In this document: one piece after another, positions 25,009-33,484 of the stretch
Layout of the letters: every line of letters starts with the position of its first letter
How positions within the stretch are numbered: position 1 is the first letter of the stretch
Source of the DNA: an uncultured Candidatus Actinomarina sp.
Lineage (GTDB): Bacteria > Actinomycetota > Acidimicrobiia > Actinomarinales > Actinomarinaceae
Direction: 5' to 3'
DNA: 59,138 bases
Assembly (NCBI GenBank): GCA_902555055.1
Contig: CACDQN010000006.1
Span: forward strand, 1 to 59,138
Made by a program: the position numbers and the translations under genes
Notes under the pieces: generated by a model
Database searches by the model: none
Told to the model about the DNA's origin: nothing
Seen by the model: only the letters and a program-made list of their open reading frames with translations

Positions 25009-26439
25009 ATGGTTGAAAAAATAACTCCTATGTCGGATGACTTTAATCAGTGGTATACAGACATTATTCAACAAGCACAACTTGCAGACTATTCACCAGT
25101 AAAAGGAACTATGGTAATAAGACCATATGGATATTCATTATGGGAAGGTGTACAAAGTTATTTAGATAAAAGATTTAAAGATACTGGTCATGAAAATGCT
25201 TATTTTCCTTTATTTATTCCAAATTCTTTTATTCAAAAAGAAGCTGAACACGTAGAAGGTTTTGCTCCAGAGTTAGCAACAGTAACACATGCGGGCGGAA
25301 AGGAACTGGAAGAACCATTAGTTGTCCGTCCAACTTCTGAGACAATAATTAATCATATGTTTTCCAAGTGGATTAAAAGCCATAGAGACCTTCCGATGTT
25401 AATTAATCAATGGGCAAATGTAGTACGTTGGGAGATGCGCACTAGATTATTTTTAAGAACATCAGAGTTCCTCTGGCAAGAGGGTCATACTGCTCATAAA
25501 ACAGAAGAAGAAGCAACACTAGAAGCTAGACAAATGTTAGATATATACGCAGAGTTTGCAGAAAATGTAGCAGGAGTATCTGTTGTAAAAGGAATTAAAT
25601 CCGCAAATGAAAGATTCGCTGGAGCTACTACTACCTATTCTATTGAAGCAATGATGAAAGATATGAAAGCTTTGCAAGCAGGAACATCTCATGAGCTAGG
25701 ACAAAACTTTTCCAAAGCTTTTGATATTCAGTTCACTGACGAAAATAATGAATTAAAGTACCCTTATCAAACGAGCTGGGGTGTGAGCACAAGGTTAATT
25801 GGAATGATAATTATGGCACATGGAGATGATAAAGGACTCCAACTTCCTCCGAAACTTGCGCCAAGTCAGGTTGTGTTAATTCCAATAACACCTAAAGAAG
25901 AACATAAAGAACCAGTGATGAAAATTGTAAATGAAATAAATAATGAAATTGGTAGTAAGTTCAGAGTAAAAATTGATGATAGGGAAAACTTGTCACCCGG
26001 TTTCAAATTTAATGAATGGGAATTAAAAGGAGTACCTTTGAGAATAGAAATTGGACCTAAAGATATTGAAAATGGTTCTGTTGTCTTTTCAAGAAGAGAT
26101 GGTACAGACGATAAATTTTCCGTCCCAATATCAGACATCAGTAAAAAAATTGACTCTGTTTTAGAAGACATACAAATTAACATGCTTGATTCTTCTAAGA
26201 AATATCAAGAAGATAACACTATACACGTAAGTACTAAAGATGAGTTGATAGAAGCCTTAAATTCTAAACCAGGTTTTGTGACTTGTTATTGGCATGAAAA
26301 TAGTGATGACGAAAACGAAATTAAAGAACTTACAAAAGCAACTCTAAGGTGCTATTTGCTGGACTCAACTGAAACAGATACAGCAGTAAACGATTCTTCT
26401 CAAAAAGGAAATCTAGCCATATTCTCTAAGGCATATTAA
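25009..26439 (+). CDS. proS: Prolyl-tRNA synthetase, archaeal/eukaryotic type
   Basis: This 476-residue class II synthetase charges tRNA-Pro. Motif 2 region QWANVVRWEMRTRLFLRTSEF, followed by WQEGHTAH, and the C-terminal domain without the bacterial editing insertion mark the archaeal/eukaryote-like form rather than the longer bacterial form. Further landmarks are LVVRPTSETIINHMFSKWI, GTSHELGQNFSKAFDIQF, SWGVSTRLIGMIIMAHGDD and the end AIFSKAY. It follows ispG by 18 bases and ends before a short promoter and terminator region. Confidence 0.95.
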   Translation: MVEKITPMSDDFNQWYTDIIQQAQLADYSPVKGTMVIRPYGYSLWEGVQSYLDKRFKDTGHENAYFPLFIPNSFIQKEAEHVEGFAPELATVTHAGGKELEEPLVVRPTSETIINHMFSKWIKSHRDLPMLINQWANVVRWEMRTRLFLRTSEFLWQEGHTAHKTEEEATLEARQMLDIYAEFAENVAGVSVVKGIKSANERFAGATTTYSIEAMMKDMKALQAGTSHELGQNFSKAFDIQFTDENNELKYPYQTSWGVSTRLIGMIIMAHGDDKGLQLPPKLAPSQVVLIPITPKEEHKEPVMKIVNEINNEIGSKFRVKIDDRENLSPGFKFNEWELKGVPLRIEIGPKDIENGSVVFSRRDGTDDKFSVPISDISKKIDSVLEDIQINMLDSSKKYQEDNTIHVSTKDELIEALNSKPGFVTCYWHENSDDENEIKELTKATLRCYLLDSTETDTAVNDSSQKGNLAIFSKAY

Positions 26440-26448
26440 TAAAATCTC

Positions 26449-26477
26449 TTTAACTTATACTCAGAGTTTGGTAAAAT
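26449..26477 (+). promoter_or_regulatory. Likely promoter of the rimP-nusA-infB operon
   Basis: TTTAAC at 26449-26454 and TAAAAT at 26472-26477 are separated by 17 bases, directly after proS. Transcription would begin near 26484 and run through the hairpin at 26503-26527 before reaching rimP. Confidence 0.4.
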
Positions 26478-26502
26478 TTAATAAGACAATATAACTATGT
26501 AT

Positions 26503-26527
26503 AGTGGGTGTCAAACCCGCTTTTTTT
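26503..26527 (+). terminator. Intrinsic terminator in the rimP-nusA leader (possible attenuator)
   Basis: AGTGGGT, loop GTCAA, ACCCGCT (7 pairs with one G-U) followed by a run of T residues to 26527. It ends only seven bases before the GGAGG at 26534-26538 that serves rimP. It either ends proS transcription or attenuates the nusA operon from a promoter at 26449-26477. Confidence 0.75.
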
Positions 26528-26543
26528 ATGAATGGAGGTTTTT

Positions 26544-27017
26544 ATGGTTTCTGAAAATGAAATCTACCAAGCCTTCGATTTGTATCTAAAAGAAGAAAAT
26601 CTTGAACTTTACGATCTTAATTTAGTTGATTTTCCAGATATTTCTAAGATAGAAGTTTATGTTTACTCATCGAATACTATTAATTTAGACTTAACTTCTA
26701 GACTCAATAAGCAATTCCAAAGACTTCTAGAAAATATGGGAATAGAAAAAGGTTCTTATGATATGGTTGTCTCAAGTCCTGGAATTGAAAGAAAACTTAA
26801 GACTTTTCGCCATTTTGAAATGGCATTAGATGAATTAGTTAAGATAAAAACTATAGAGCCAATCAATAATATCTATTCTCATGAAGGGGTAGTACATTCT
26901 GTAAAACATGATGAAATCTTTTTAAAGATTAACGATGAAATTCTTCAAATAAAATTTATAAATATTAAAAATGCAAAAATTGAATTTAAACAGTTTAAGG
27001 AAAAAGTTAAAGGATAG
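26544..27017 (+). CDS. rimP: Ribosome maturation factor RimP
   Basis: This 157-residue protein is needed for 30S maturation. The central YDMVVSSPGIERKLKTFRHF is the RimP hallmark, followed by the SH3-like C-terminal domain (IKTIEPI, then IEFKQ). ATG 26544 is chosen because GGAGG lies five bases upstream; an ATG at 26532 would overlap that site. It opens the rimP-nusA-infB-rbfA set. Confidence 0.93.
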   Translation: MVSENEIYQAFDLYLKEENLELYDLNLVDFPDISKIEVYVYSSNTINLDLTSRLNKQFQRLLENMGIEKGSYDMVVSSPGIERKLKTFRHFEMALDELVKIKTIEPINNIYSHEGVVHSVKHDEIFLKINDEILQIKFINIKNAKIEFKQFKEKVKG

Positions 27018-27019
27018 TT

Positions 27020-28054
27020 ATGAAATTAGGAAATGAGAGTAAACAAGCCATTGAGTCATTAGCGTTGGATAAAGGTGTTGCAGTTGAAAGTATGTATGAA
27101 GCACTAGTTTCTGCATTTAGATCAGCATATATGAGAATCCCTAATGCTGCAGAAGAGGCAAGAGTAACATTAAATCCAGATTCTGGGGAGGTATTAATTT
27201 ATGCCCAAGAATTAGATAATGAAGGAAATGTTATTGAAGAATGGAAGGTAGAACTGGATGAAGATGAATTTGGTCGAATAGCTGCTCAGTCTTTTAAACA
27301 AATGATGACTACAAAGATAAGAGATGCTAAAAGGGCAACAGTTTTAGAAGCTTACATTGGAAGAGAAGGGGAGTTAATTACAGGTATTGTTACACAATTT
27401 GACCCACGCTTCAATCAAACAATTTTGGATTTACAAGATGCTGAAGCTGTAATTCCTTCTGGAGAAAGAGTTCCTTTTGAAAGACTAGAGAGAGGAAATA
27501 GAGTTAAAGCATTAATCACTGAAGTTAGAGAAGATGCAAAGGGTATACCAATTATTGTCAGTAGAAGTAAAGCAGAATTTGTTCAAAGAATGCTTGAACT
27601 TGAAGTTCCTGAGCTTACTGATGGTACTGTAGAATTGCGTGCAATAGCAAGAGAACCTGGCAGTAGAACTAAAATTGCAGTATTTTCAAACGATCCAAAT
27701 GTAGACCCAAAAGGTGCCTGTGTTGGTTCCAGAGGAAATAGAGTCAGACAGATAGTAAATGAACTTCGAGGAGAAAAGTTAGATGTTGTTGAGTGGAGAG
27801 AAGACAAAGTTAGATTTATAAAAGAAGCTTTAGGGCCTGCTGATATTGATGAAGTTGAAATTGATGAAGACTTGAAAACAGCAAGAGTTGTTGTCAAAGA
27901 TAATCAGCTTTCATTAGCAATTGGCAAAGAAGGACAAAACGCACGTTTAGCAGCAAAACTTACTGGATATAAAATCGACATTGAGGGCCTTGGGGATTCT
28001 CCACAAGAGGAACCTGCAGTTGAAGAAGATGCCCCTAATAAAGAGGAAGAATAA
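27020..28054 (+). CDS. nusA: Transcription termination/antitermination factor NusA
   Basis: This 344-residue NusA binds RNA polymerase and RNA in pausing, termination and rRNA antitermination. It has an N-terminal RNAP-binding domain, an S1 domain with ITGIVTQFDPRFNQTILDL, then two KH domains; KH1 includes DPKGACVGSRGNRVRQIV and KH2 includes LAIGKEGQNARLAAKLTG. It has no C-terminal AR repeats, as in most Gram-positive NusA. The usual ylxR gene between nusA and infB is absent; infB begins on the very next base. Confidence 0.96.
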   Translation: MKLGNESKQAIESLALDKGVAVESMYEALVSAFRSAYMRIPNAAEEARVTLNPDSGEVLIYAQELDNEGNVIEEWKVELDEDEFGRIAAQSFKQMMTTKIRDAKRATVLEAYIGREGELITGIVTQFDPRFNQTILDLQDAEAVIPSGERVPFERLERGNRVKALITEVREDAKGIPIIVSRSKAEFVQRMLELEVPELTDGTVELRAIAREPGSRTKIAVFSNDPNVDPKGACVGSRGNRVRQIVNELRGEKLDVVEWREDKVRFIKEALGPADIDEVEIDEDLKTARVVVKDNQLSLAIGKEGQNARLAAKLTGYKIDIEGLGDSPQEEPAVEEDAPNKEEE

Positions 28055-30070
28055 ATGGCCAAAAAGCGAATACATCAAATCGCTAAAGAACTTGATATAG
28101 CTTCTGCTGATATTCTTTTTCATGCTAAAGAATTGGGAATTGAAGTTAAAACGGCTTCATCGGGATTAACTGAAGAAGAAGAGCAATTAGTTAAACTATC
28201 CTTATTTCCTGAATCTGAATCAGAATCTGAAAAAGTTGAGGAAATATCTGAATCTAAAGATGAGATTCCTGAATCTCAGGAAACAGATAATAATGATATA
28301 TCACAAGATGATGCGGTTTCAATTGTGGAAATTACTAAAAATTCAACCCCTAATCAGATAAGTAATATCATTGATATTGATGCTACCCAAATAGTTGGAG
28401 ATTTGATGTCTTTTGGAATTATGAAAGCGATAGATACCCCACTTGAAGATAGTGACATTGAGAAAATTCTTGAGAAATATAATTTAATTGCGGATCTAAT
28501 AGAACCAGTCACCATATCCAGAGAAGATATTATTGATTTTGAAAATTTTGAAGACGATCCAGAAAAATTACAATTAAGAGCTCCAATAATAACTGTTATG
28601 GGCCATGTTGATCATGGAAAGACAAGCCTTCTGGATTACATTAGGAATGAAAAAGTAGCAGATGGTGAAGCTGGTGGAATCACCCAACATGTTGGAGCAT
28701 ATAAAGTTCATACAGGTGAAACAGGCATTACATTCATAGATACTCCTGGTCATGAAGCTTTTACTCAAATGAGAGCAAGAGGTGCAAATGTAACAGATAT
28801 TGTCGTTCTAGTTGTTGCAGCAGATGATGGAGTTATGCCTCAAACAATAGAAGCTATTAATCATTCAAAAGCTGCGGAGGTTCCGATTGTAGTTGCTATT
28901 AATAAATGTGATCTTCCGGAAGCTAATCCATCCATGATTAAGGCTGACTTAACTAAATATGATTTAATTACTGAAGATTTAGGTGGAGAAGTTCCTGTAG
29001 TTGAAGTTTCTGCATTAAAAGGAACAGGAATCGATGATTTATTGGAAACACTTGCATTAGTTGCTGAAATAGAAGAATTAAAAGCAGATTTTGAGACTGA
29101 AGCATCTGGTTACATAATTGAATCTAGAATGGAAGTTGGTAGAGGAAACGTAGCTACAGTTATTGTTACAAGAGGTACCTTAAAACAAGGTGATTTTCTT
29201 TATGCGGGACAAGCATTTTGCAGGGTTAAATCTATGTTTGATCATAACAATAAAATTCAAAAAACAGTTGTACCTGGTTCACCAGTTGATCTTATTGGTT
29301 GGGATGAATCACCTACTGCTGGTGACCAATTTGTAGCAGTAAAAAATCAAAAATTAGCCAAATCAAAAGCTGAGGATAATAAAAACAAACTTAAGATACA
29401 TGATGATACATCTTTTTCCGTAGAGACTCGTATGTCAGATATGATGAAACTCCTACAAGAAGGAGAATTAAATAACGTCAATATTATTTTAAAAGCTGAT
29501 ACAAATGGATCTGTAGAGGCTATAAGAGATGGCGTAAATAAATTATCTACTGATGATGTAAATATACAAATTGTCCATTCTGCTGTTGGTGGAATCGTAC
29601 TTTCAGATGTAGATTTAGCAGGAGCTACTGATTCCTTAATAATTGGATTTAACGTTAGACCGGATAGTCAAGCACGTAATATGGCACAGAGTAAGGGTAT
29701 AGATGTTAGAACATATAGTATAATTTACGAACTTTTGGACGATGTATCAGAAGCAGTAATAGGTCAAATGACAATAAAAACAGAGGAAGTAGTTATTGGC
29801 ATGGTTGATGTTAAGACTACATTTAGAGCACCAAAAGTTGGTGTAGTTGCTGGATCAATTGTTAGTGAAGGTAAGGTTGAACTCAATGCTAAAGCAAGAT
29901 TATTACGACAAGGTGTTGTTATTTATGAAGGAAATATTGTTTCTCTAAGGCGTTTTAAAGATAATGTTGAAGTTGTGAATGAAGGCCTAGAGTGTGGTAT
30001 CGGCCTTTCTGATTATAAAGATATTAAAGAAGGGGATACCATAGAAATTCTTGGTGAAGTAGAAGTATAA
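28055..30070 (+). CDS. infB: Translation initiation factor IF-2
   Basis: This 671-residue GTPase delivers fMet-tRNA to the 30S subunit. The small N-terminal domain (RIHQIAKELDI) and an acidic linker precede a second IF2_N-like part. The G domain then shows MGHVDHGKTSLLDYI, DTPGHEAFTQMRARG and NKCD. Domain IV ends with the C-terminal EGNIVSLRRFKDNVEVVNEG. It is shorter than typical actinobacterial IF-2 because the linker is reduced, consistent with streamlining. It directly abuts nusA. Confidence 0.97.
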   Translation: MAKKRIHQIAKELDIASADILFHAKELGIEVKTASSGLTEEEEQLVKLSLFPESESESEKVEEISESKDEIPESQETDNNDISQDDAVSIVEITKNSTPNQISNIIDIDATQIVGDLMSFGIMKAIDTPLEDSDIEKILEKYNLIADLIEPVTISREDIIDFENFEDDPEKLQLRAPIITVMGHVDHGKTSLLDYIRNEKVADGEAGGITQHVGAYKVHTGETGITFIDTPGHEAFTQMRARGANVTDIVVLVVAADDGVMPQTIEAINHSKAAEVPIVVAINKCDLPEANPSMIKADLTKYDLITEDLGGEVPVVEVSALKGTGIDDLLETLALVAEIEELKADFETEASGYIIESRMEVGRGNVATVIVTRGTLKQGDFLYAGQAFCRVKSMFDHNNKIQKTVVPGSPVDLIGWDESPTAGDQFVAVKNQKLAKSKAEDNKNKLKIHDDTSFSVETRMSDMMKLLQEGELNNVNIILKADTNGSVEAIRDGVNKLSTDDVNIQIVHSAVGGIVLSDVDLAGATDSLIIGFNVRPDSQARNMAQSKGIDVRTYSIIYELLDDVSEAVIGQMTIKTEEVVIGMVDVKTTFRAPKVGVVAGSIVSEGKVELNAKARLLRQGVVIYEGNIVSLRRFKDNVEVVNEGLECGIGLSDYKDIKEGDTIEILGEVEV

Positions 30071-30076
30071 TTTAAA

Positions 30077-30427
30077 ATGAGCGAACAAAAACGAGGTGGA
30101 AGAATCAACAGAATCAATCCACTAATTCACCAAATTGTATCGAGAGCTTTACTAAGAAACTCTGATCCATTACTAAATAAAGCTACAGTAACACATGTAT
30201 CAACTTCACCTGATTTAAAGAAAAGTATAATTTTTGTTTCAACGTTAGAAGAAAATAAAGGAAGTTTAAAAAATTCACTTGAAAAAAATAGAACAAAAAT
30301 ACAGAAAGTTCTAAGTAGAGAAATGACTACAAGAAATGTTCCGAAATTAATTTTTGAAATTGATAATACTTTAAATAACGTTACAAGAATAAATGAATTG
30401 ATACAGAAAGTTAATACCGATGAGTGA
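30077..30427 (+). CDS. rbfA: Ribosome-binding factor A
   Basis: This 116-residue KH-like protein is needed for 16S rRNA 5' end maturation and cold growth. It shows a helix with RINRINPLIHQIVSRAL, then DPLLNKATVTHVSTSPDLKK and VSTLEENKGS, matching the family TVTdVxvSxDL pattern. It follows infB by six bases, and the stop overlaps the nrnA start by eight bases. Confidence 0.9.
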   Translation: MSEQKRGGRINRINPLIHQIVSRALLRNSDPLLNKATVTHVSTSPDLKKSIIFVSTLEENKGSLKNSLEKNRTKIQKVLSREMTTRNVPKLIFEIDNTLNNVTRINELIQKVNTDE

Positions 30428-31361
30428 ACTTTTTAAAAATCTAGAAAATAAATCAATATTAATAACGGGACATGTAAATCCAGATGGAGATGCATTAGGC
30501 GCTGCTCTTTCTTTTAAAATTATATTAAACGAACTAGATCATGACGCTGACGTATGCTTTGATATTAATGTAAATTTACCTTCTAATTTAAATCACTTAC
30601 CTCTGCACTTAATTACACAAGAGCCTATTGAAAAATATGATAAAGTATTTGTTTTTGATTGTGGTAATCCACAAAGACTTGGAAAATTAGAGCCATTGGC
30701 TAACACAGCAACTGAAGTTGTAGTTGTTGATCATCATATTGATCCTTCTTTTGGAGATATTCAAATTATTGATCCTACTGCAGCAAGTACAACTCAAGTT
30801 TTATATAGAGAAATTAAAAAATTTGATTATAAAATCTCTCGAGATGTAGCTAATTGTTTAATGACCGGTTTAATTACTGATACTGGAAGATTTCAATATT
30901 CAAATACAGACTCAGAAGTTTTTAATATTGCAGCAGAACTTATGAATTCAGGCGCTGAATTAACAAAAATTAGTGAAAATATTTATGGTTCGATTTCATT
31001 TAACGCCATGAAACTTCAAAGTGAAATAATTAAAAGAATTGAATTGTTCACTGAACACTCCTTAGTAGTTTCTTATGTTCTTCAGGAAGACTATAAAAAA
31101 TATAATATTGAAGAATCCGAATTAGATTTTCTTATTGATTCAGTTAGGTTAGTGAAAGAATCAAACATAGCACTGTTACTTAAGGAACAGTCAGATAACT
31201 CATTTAAAGGAAGTTTAAGATCTAGAAATGATATTGATGTACAATTAATCGCTTCGGAATTTGGTGGTGGGGGACACAAAGCTGCCTCAGGATTTTCAAC
31301 AACTCATGACATAGAAAATATTATTGATAAAGTAAAAAAAGCAATTGAATCTCAACTCTAA
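30420..31361 (+). CDS. nrnA: DHH-family phosphoesterase, NrnA-like (nanoRNase/pAp phosphatase)
   Basis: This 313-residue DHH/DHHA1 enzyme is likely to degrade 2-5 nt RNA or pGpA/linear dinucleotides and pAp. The metal sites are HVNPDGDALGAALSF, VFDCG, and the name-giving DHH in VVVDHHIDPSFGD. The DHHA1 domain ends in ASEFGGGGHKAASGFS. Between rbfA and truB is its conserved position in Gram-positive bacteria. It overlaps rbfA by eight bases and truB by 17. Confidence 0.93.
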   Translation: MSELFKNLENKSILITGHVNPDGDALGAALSFKIILNELDHDADVCFDINVNLPSNLNHLPLHLITQEPIEKYDKVFVFDCGNPQRLGKLEPLANTATEVVVVDHHIDPSFGDIQIIDPTAASTTQVLYREIKKFDYKISRDVANCLMTGLITDTGRFQYSNTDSEVFNIAAELMNSGAELTKISENIYGSISFNAMKLQSEIIKRIELFTEHSLVVSYVLQEDYKKYNIEESELDFLIDSVRLVKESNIALLLKEQSDNSFKGSLRSRNDIDVQLIASEFGGGGHKAASGFSTTHDIENIIDKVKKAIESQL

Positions 31362-32220
31362 TTTTTACTTAATTGAAAAACCAAAATCTTGGACTTCTCA
31401 AGATCTTTGTACAAAATTTAAAAAAACTTATAAATTTAAAAAAGTTGGACATTCTGGCACGCTCGATCCCAATGCAGAGGGATTAATGCTAGTTGCTACA
31501 AATAGCTTTACTAAATTATTTGATTATATCGGGAATACAAATAAAACATATTATGTAAAAGCTTTACTAGGTTATACATCAGAAACATTAGATGTTGATT
31601 CAGATTACAAAAAAATTGAAAATATAAAAGCAGAAGAATATAAAGAAGATATTGAAGCATTTCTTAATAATTTAGTTGGTGAATCTATGCAAACACCTCC
31701 AATCTATTCAGCAATTAAAGTAAATGGAAAAAGACTTTATAAGTATGCAAGACAAAATGTTGAAGTTGATATTCCTAATAGAAAAATTACAGTTTATAAC
31801 ACTAATTTAATATCACTAGACAATGAAACAGTAGAGTTTGATATAACTGTTTCTAAAGGTACGTATATTAGAAGCATAGTTAGTGATATGGGTGAATATT
31901 TAAATACTAAAGCTATTGTTGGAGAACTAATTAGAACTGCTGTAGGTGATTTAAAATCTACAAATATAAATAAAATTACAAATCTTGACAATTTAAACCC
32001 ATCAGACAAAGTTTCACCTCTTAGTTGGTCTGAAGTACTGGATCTACCGTCAGTTGTTTTAGACAGTAGCAAAGAAAATTACATACGTAATGGCCAACTA
32101 CTTGAGAATAGATATTTTAAAACAAGCAATAAACATTTAATTATTATTGATAATCAACTTAAGGCTGTGTACGAACCTTTTAATGAAAAATATTTTAAAC
32201 CAGATAAGGTTATTGTATGA
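31345..32220 (+). CDS. truB: tRNA pseudouridine(55) synthase TruB
   Basis: This 291-residue enzyme makes pseudouridine 55 in the T loop of tRNAs. The catalytic block is VGHSGTLDPNAEGLMLVAT with the nucleophilic Asp. KTYYVKALLGYTSETLDVD and TPPIYSAIKVNGKRLYKYAR are further landmarks. The start is a TTG at 31345 within the nrnA end; no ATG gives the family N-terminus. It overlaps ribF by four bases. Confidence 0.94.
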   Translation: MNLNSNFYLIEKPKSWTSQDLCTKFKKTYKFKKVGHSGTLDPNAEGLMLVATNSFTKLFDYIGNTNKTYYVKALLGYTSETLDVDSDYKKIENIKAEEYKEDIEAFLNNLVGESMQTPPIYSAIKVNGKRLYKYARQNVEVDIPNRKITVYNTNLISLDNETVEFDITVSKGTYIRSIVSDMGEYLNTKAIVGELIRTAVGDLKSTNINKITNLDNLNPSDKVSPLSWSEVLDLPSVVLDSSKENYIRNGQLLENRYFKTSNKHLIIIDNQLKAVYEPFNEKYFKPDKVIV

Positions 32221-33110
32221 ATGTATACGATAGCTTAAATTTAAATACAGTAGTTAACGATAAGCCAGATGTAACCTGTATCGGAGCTTTTGATGGAGTT
32301 CATTTAGGCCATCAAGCACTTATTAATATGGCTAAATCTATAAGTACTAAATATCAAATACTAACTTTTGACCCGGTACCAAAAAAATACTTCGATATTA
32401 TGCACAGATTATTATCCACCAAAGATATGAAGATTGATATTCTAAGTAGCTTTAATCCTGAAAGTGTAATATTTTTAAATTTTGAAGATGTGAAAGATTT
32501 AAATCCTAAAGATTTTTGCAATATCTTAGAGAAAAAATTAAACACTAAATCAATAGTTGTTGGAAAAGATTTTAAATTTGGCAAAAATCGAGAAGGAGAT
32601 GTTAATTTTTTAATTAAATATTTTGGTAAATCAAATGTTCACGTTTTAAATGATTATGTTGTAAATGACTCAAAGATATCTTCAACATTAATAAAATCTA
32701 CTATTAATCAGGGTAATTTAGATTTAGCTAATCAATACTTAGGTTATTCATATAAATTAAAAGGTACTGTCATGCATGGTAATCGCATGGGCCATCAAAT
32801 TGGTTTCCCTACGGCAAATATCAGTATTGATATAAATTTAGTTGTACCAAAATTTGGAGTTTATGAAGTAGTTGTAATTAAAGATGATAAAACATACAAA
32901 GGTGTAATGAATATTGGAAATAAACCAACAGTATCAGATGATATAAATCTAAGTTACGAAGTACATATATTAGATTTTGATGAGGATATTTATGAATCAG
33001 TATTAGAAGTCGAACTTCTGTCGTTCATCAGAGAAGAAATTAAATTTGACAATATTGATCAATTAAAGACTCAAATTGCACTAGATATAAAATCAATTAA
33101 AAATAAATAA
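32217..33110 (+). CDS. ribF: Bifunctional riboflavin kinase/FMN adenylyltransferase
   Basis: This 297-residue enzyme makes FMN then FAD. The N-terminal nucleotidyltransferase domain has CIGAFDGVHLGHQALINMA and the VVGKDFKFGKNREGD loop. The C-terminal flavokinase domain has MHGNRMGHQIGFPTANISID and GVMNIGNKPTV. It serves the window's many flavin enzymes and follows truB with an ATGA overlap. Confidence 0.95.
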   Translation: MNVYDSLNLNTVVNDKPDVTCIGAFDGVHLGHQALINMAKSISTKYQILTFDPVPKKYFDIMHRLLSTKDMKIDILSSFNPESVIFLNFEDVKDLNPKDFCNILEKKLNTKSIVVGKDFKFGKNREGDVNFLIKYFGKSNVHVLNDYVVNDSKISSTLIKSTINQGNLDLANQYLGYSYKLKGTVMHGNRMGHQIGFPTANISIDINLVVPKFGVYEVVVIKDDKTYKGVMNIGNKPTVSDDINLSYEVHILDFDEDIYESVLEVELLSFIREEIKFDNIDQLKTQIALDIKSIKNK

Positions 33111-33148
33111 TCTCACATTAGAATTACGAAGTACTATTATTATCTCGA

Positions 33149-33406
33149 ATGATAAGTAATCAAGAAATTATAAAAGAATACGGTAAGTCAGAAAGCGATA
33201 CTGGTTCTGCTGAAGTACAAGTCGCTTTACTTAGTAATAGAATTGAACACCTGACTGAACATTTAAAAACACACAAAAAAGATCATCACACTAGAAGAGG
33301 TCTTTTAATGTTGGTTGGTAAGCGAAGAAGACTACTTCAATATTTACAAAATCAAGATGTTCAACGATATCGTGATATTATAGAGAAGCTTGGTTTAAGA
33401 AGATAA
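33149..33406 (+). CDS. rpsO: 30S ribosomal protein S15
   Basis: This 85-residue S15 binds the 16S rRNA central domain. [39 protein letters not shown] and the end [14 protein letters not shown] are present, a normal full-length protein. It precedes pnp, as is common; a long hairpin lies between them. Confidence 0.97.
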   Translation: MISNQEIIKEYGKSESDTGSAEVQVALLSNRIEHLTEHLKTHKKDHHTRRGLLMLVGKRRRLLQYLQNQDVQRYRDIIEKLGLRR

Positions 33407-33420
33407 TTAATTGATCTAGA

Positions 33421-33463
33421 GTTATTAATTGAGAGCTTTTGTTGAAAGCTGACAATTAATAAC
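33421..33463 (+). promoter_or_regulatory. Long two-part hairpin in the rpsO-pnp intergenic leader
   Basis: Outer arms GTTATTAATTG (33421-33431) and CAATTAATAAC (33453-33463) pair perfectly over 11 bases. The inner arms AGCTTT (33434-33439) and AAAGCT (33445-33450) pair over six, with a five-base loop. The two stems are joined by an AG/GA internal loop, which can form tandem sheared G-A pairs. It lies 12 bases before the pnp AGAGG ribosome binding site. In E. coli, RNase III cuts such a leader stem and PNPase then autoregulates; here that role is inference. Confidence 0.75.
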
Positions 33464-33484
33464 CTTGGTCACGAAAGAGGTTAT

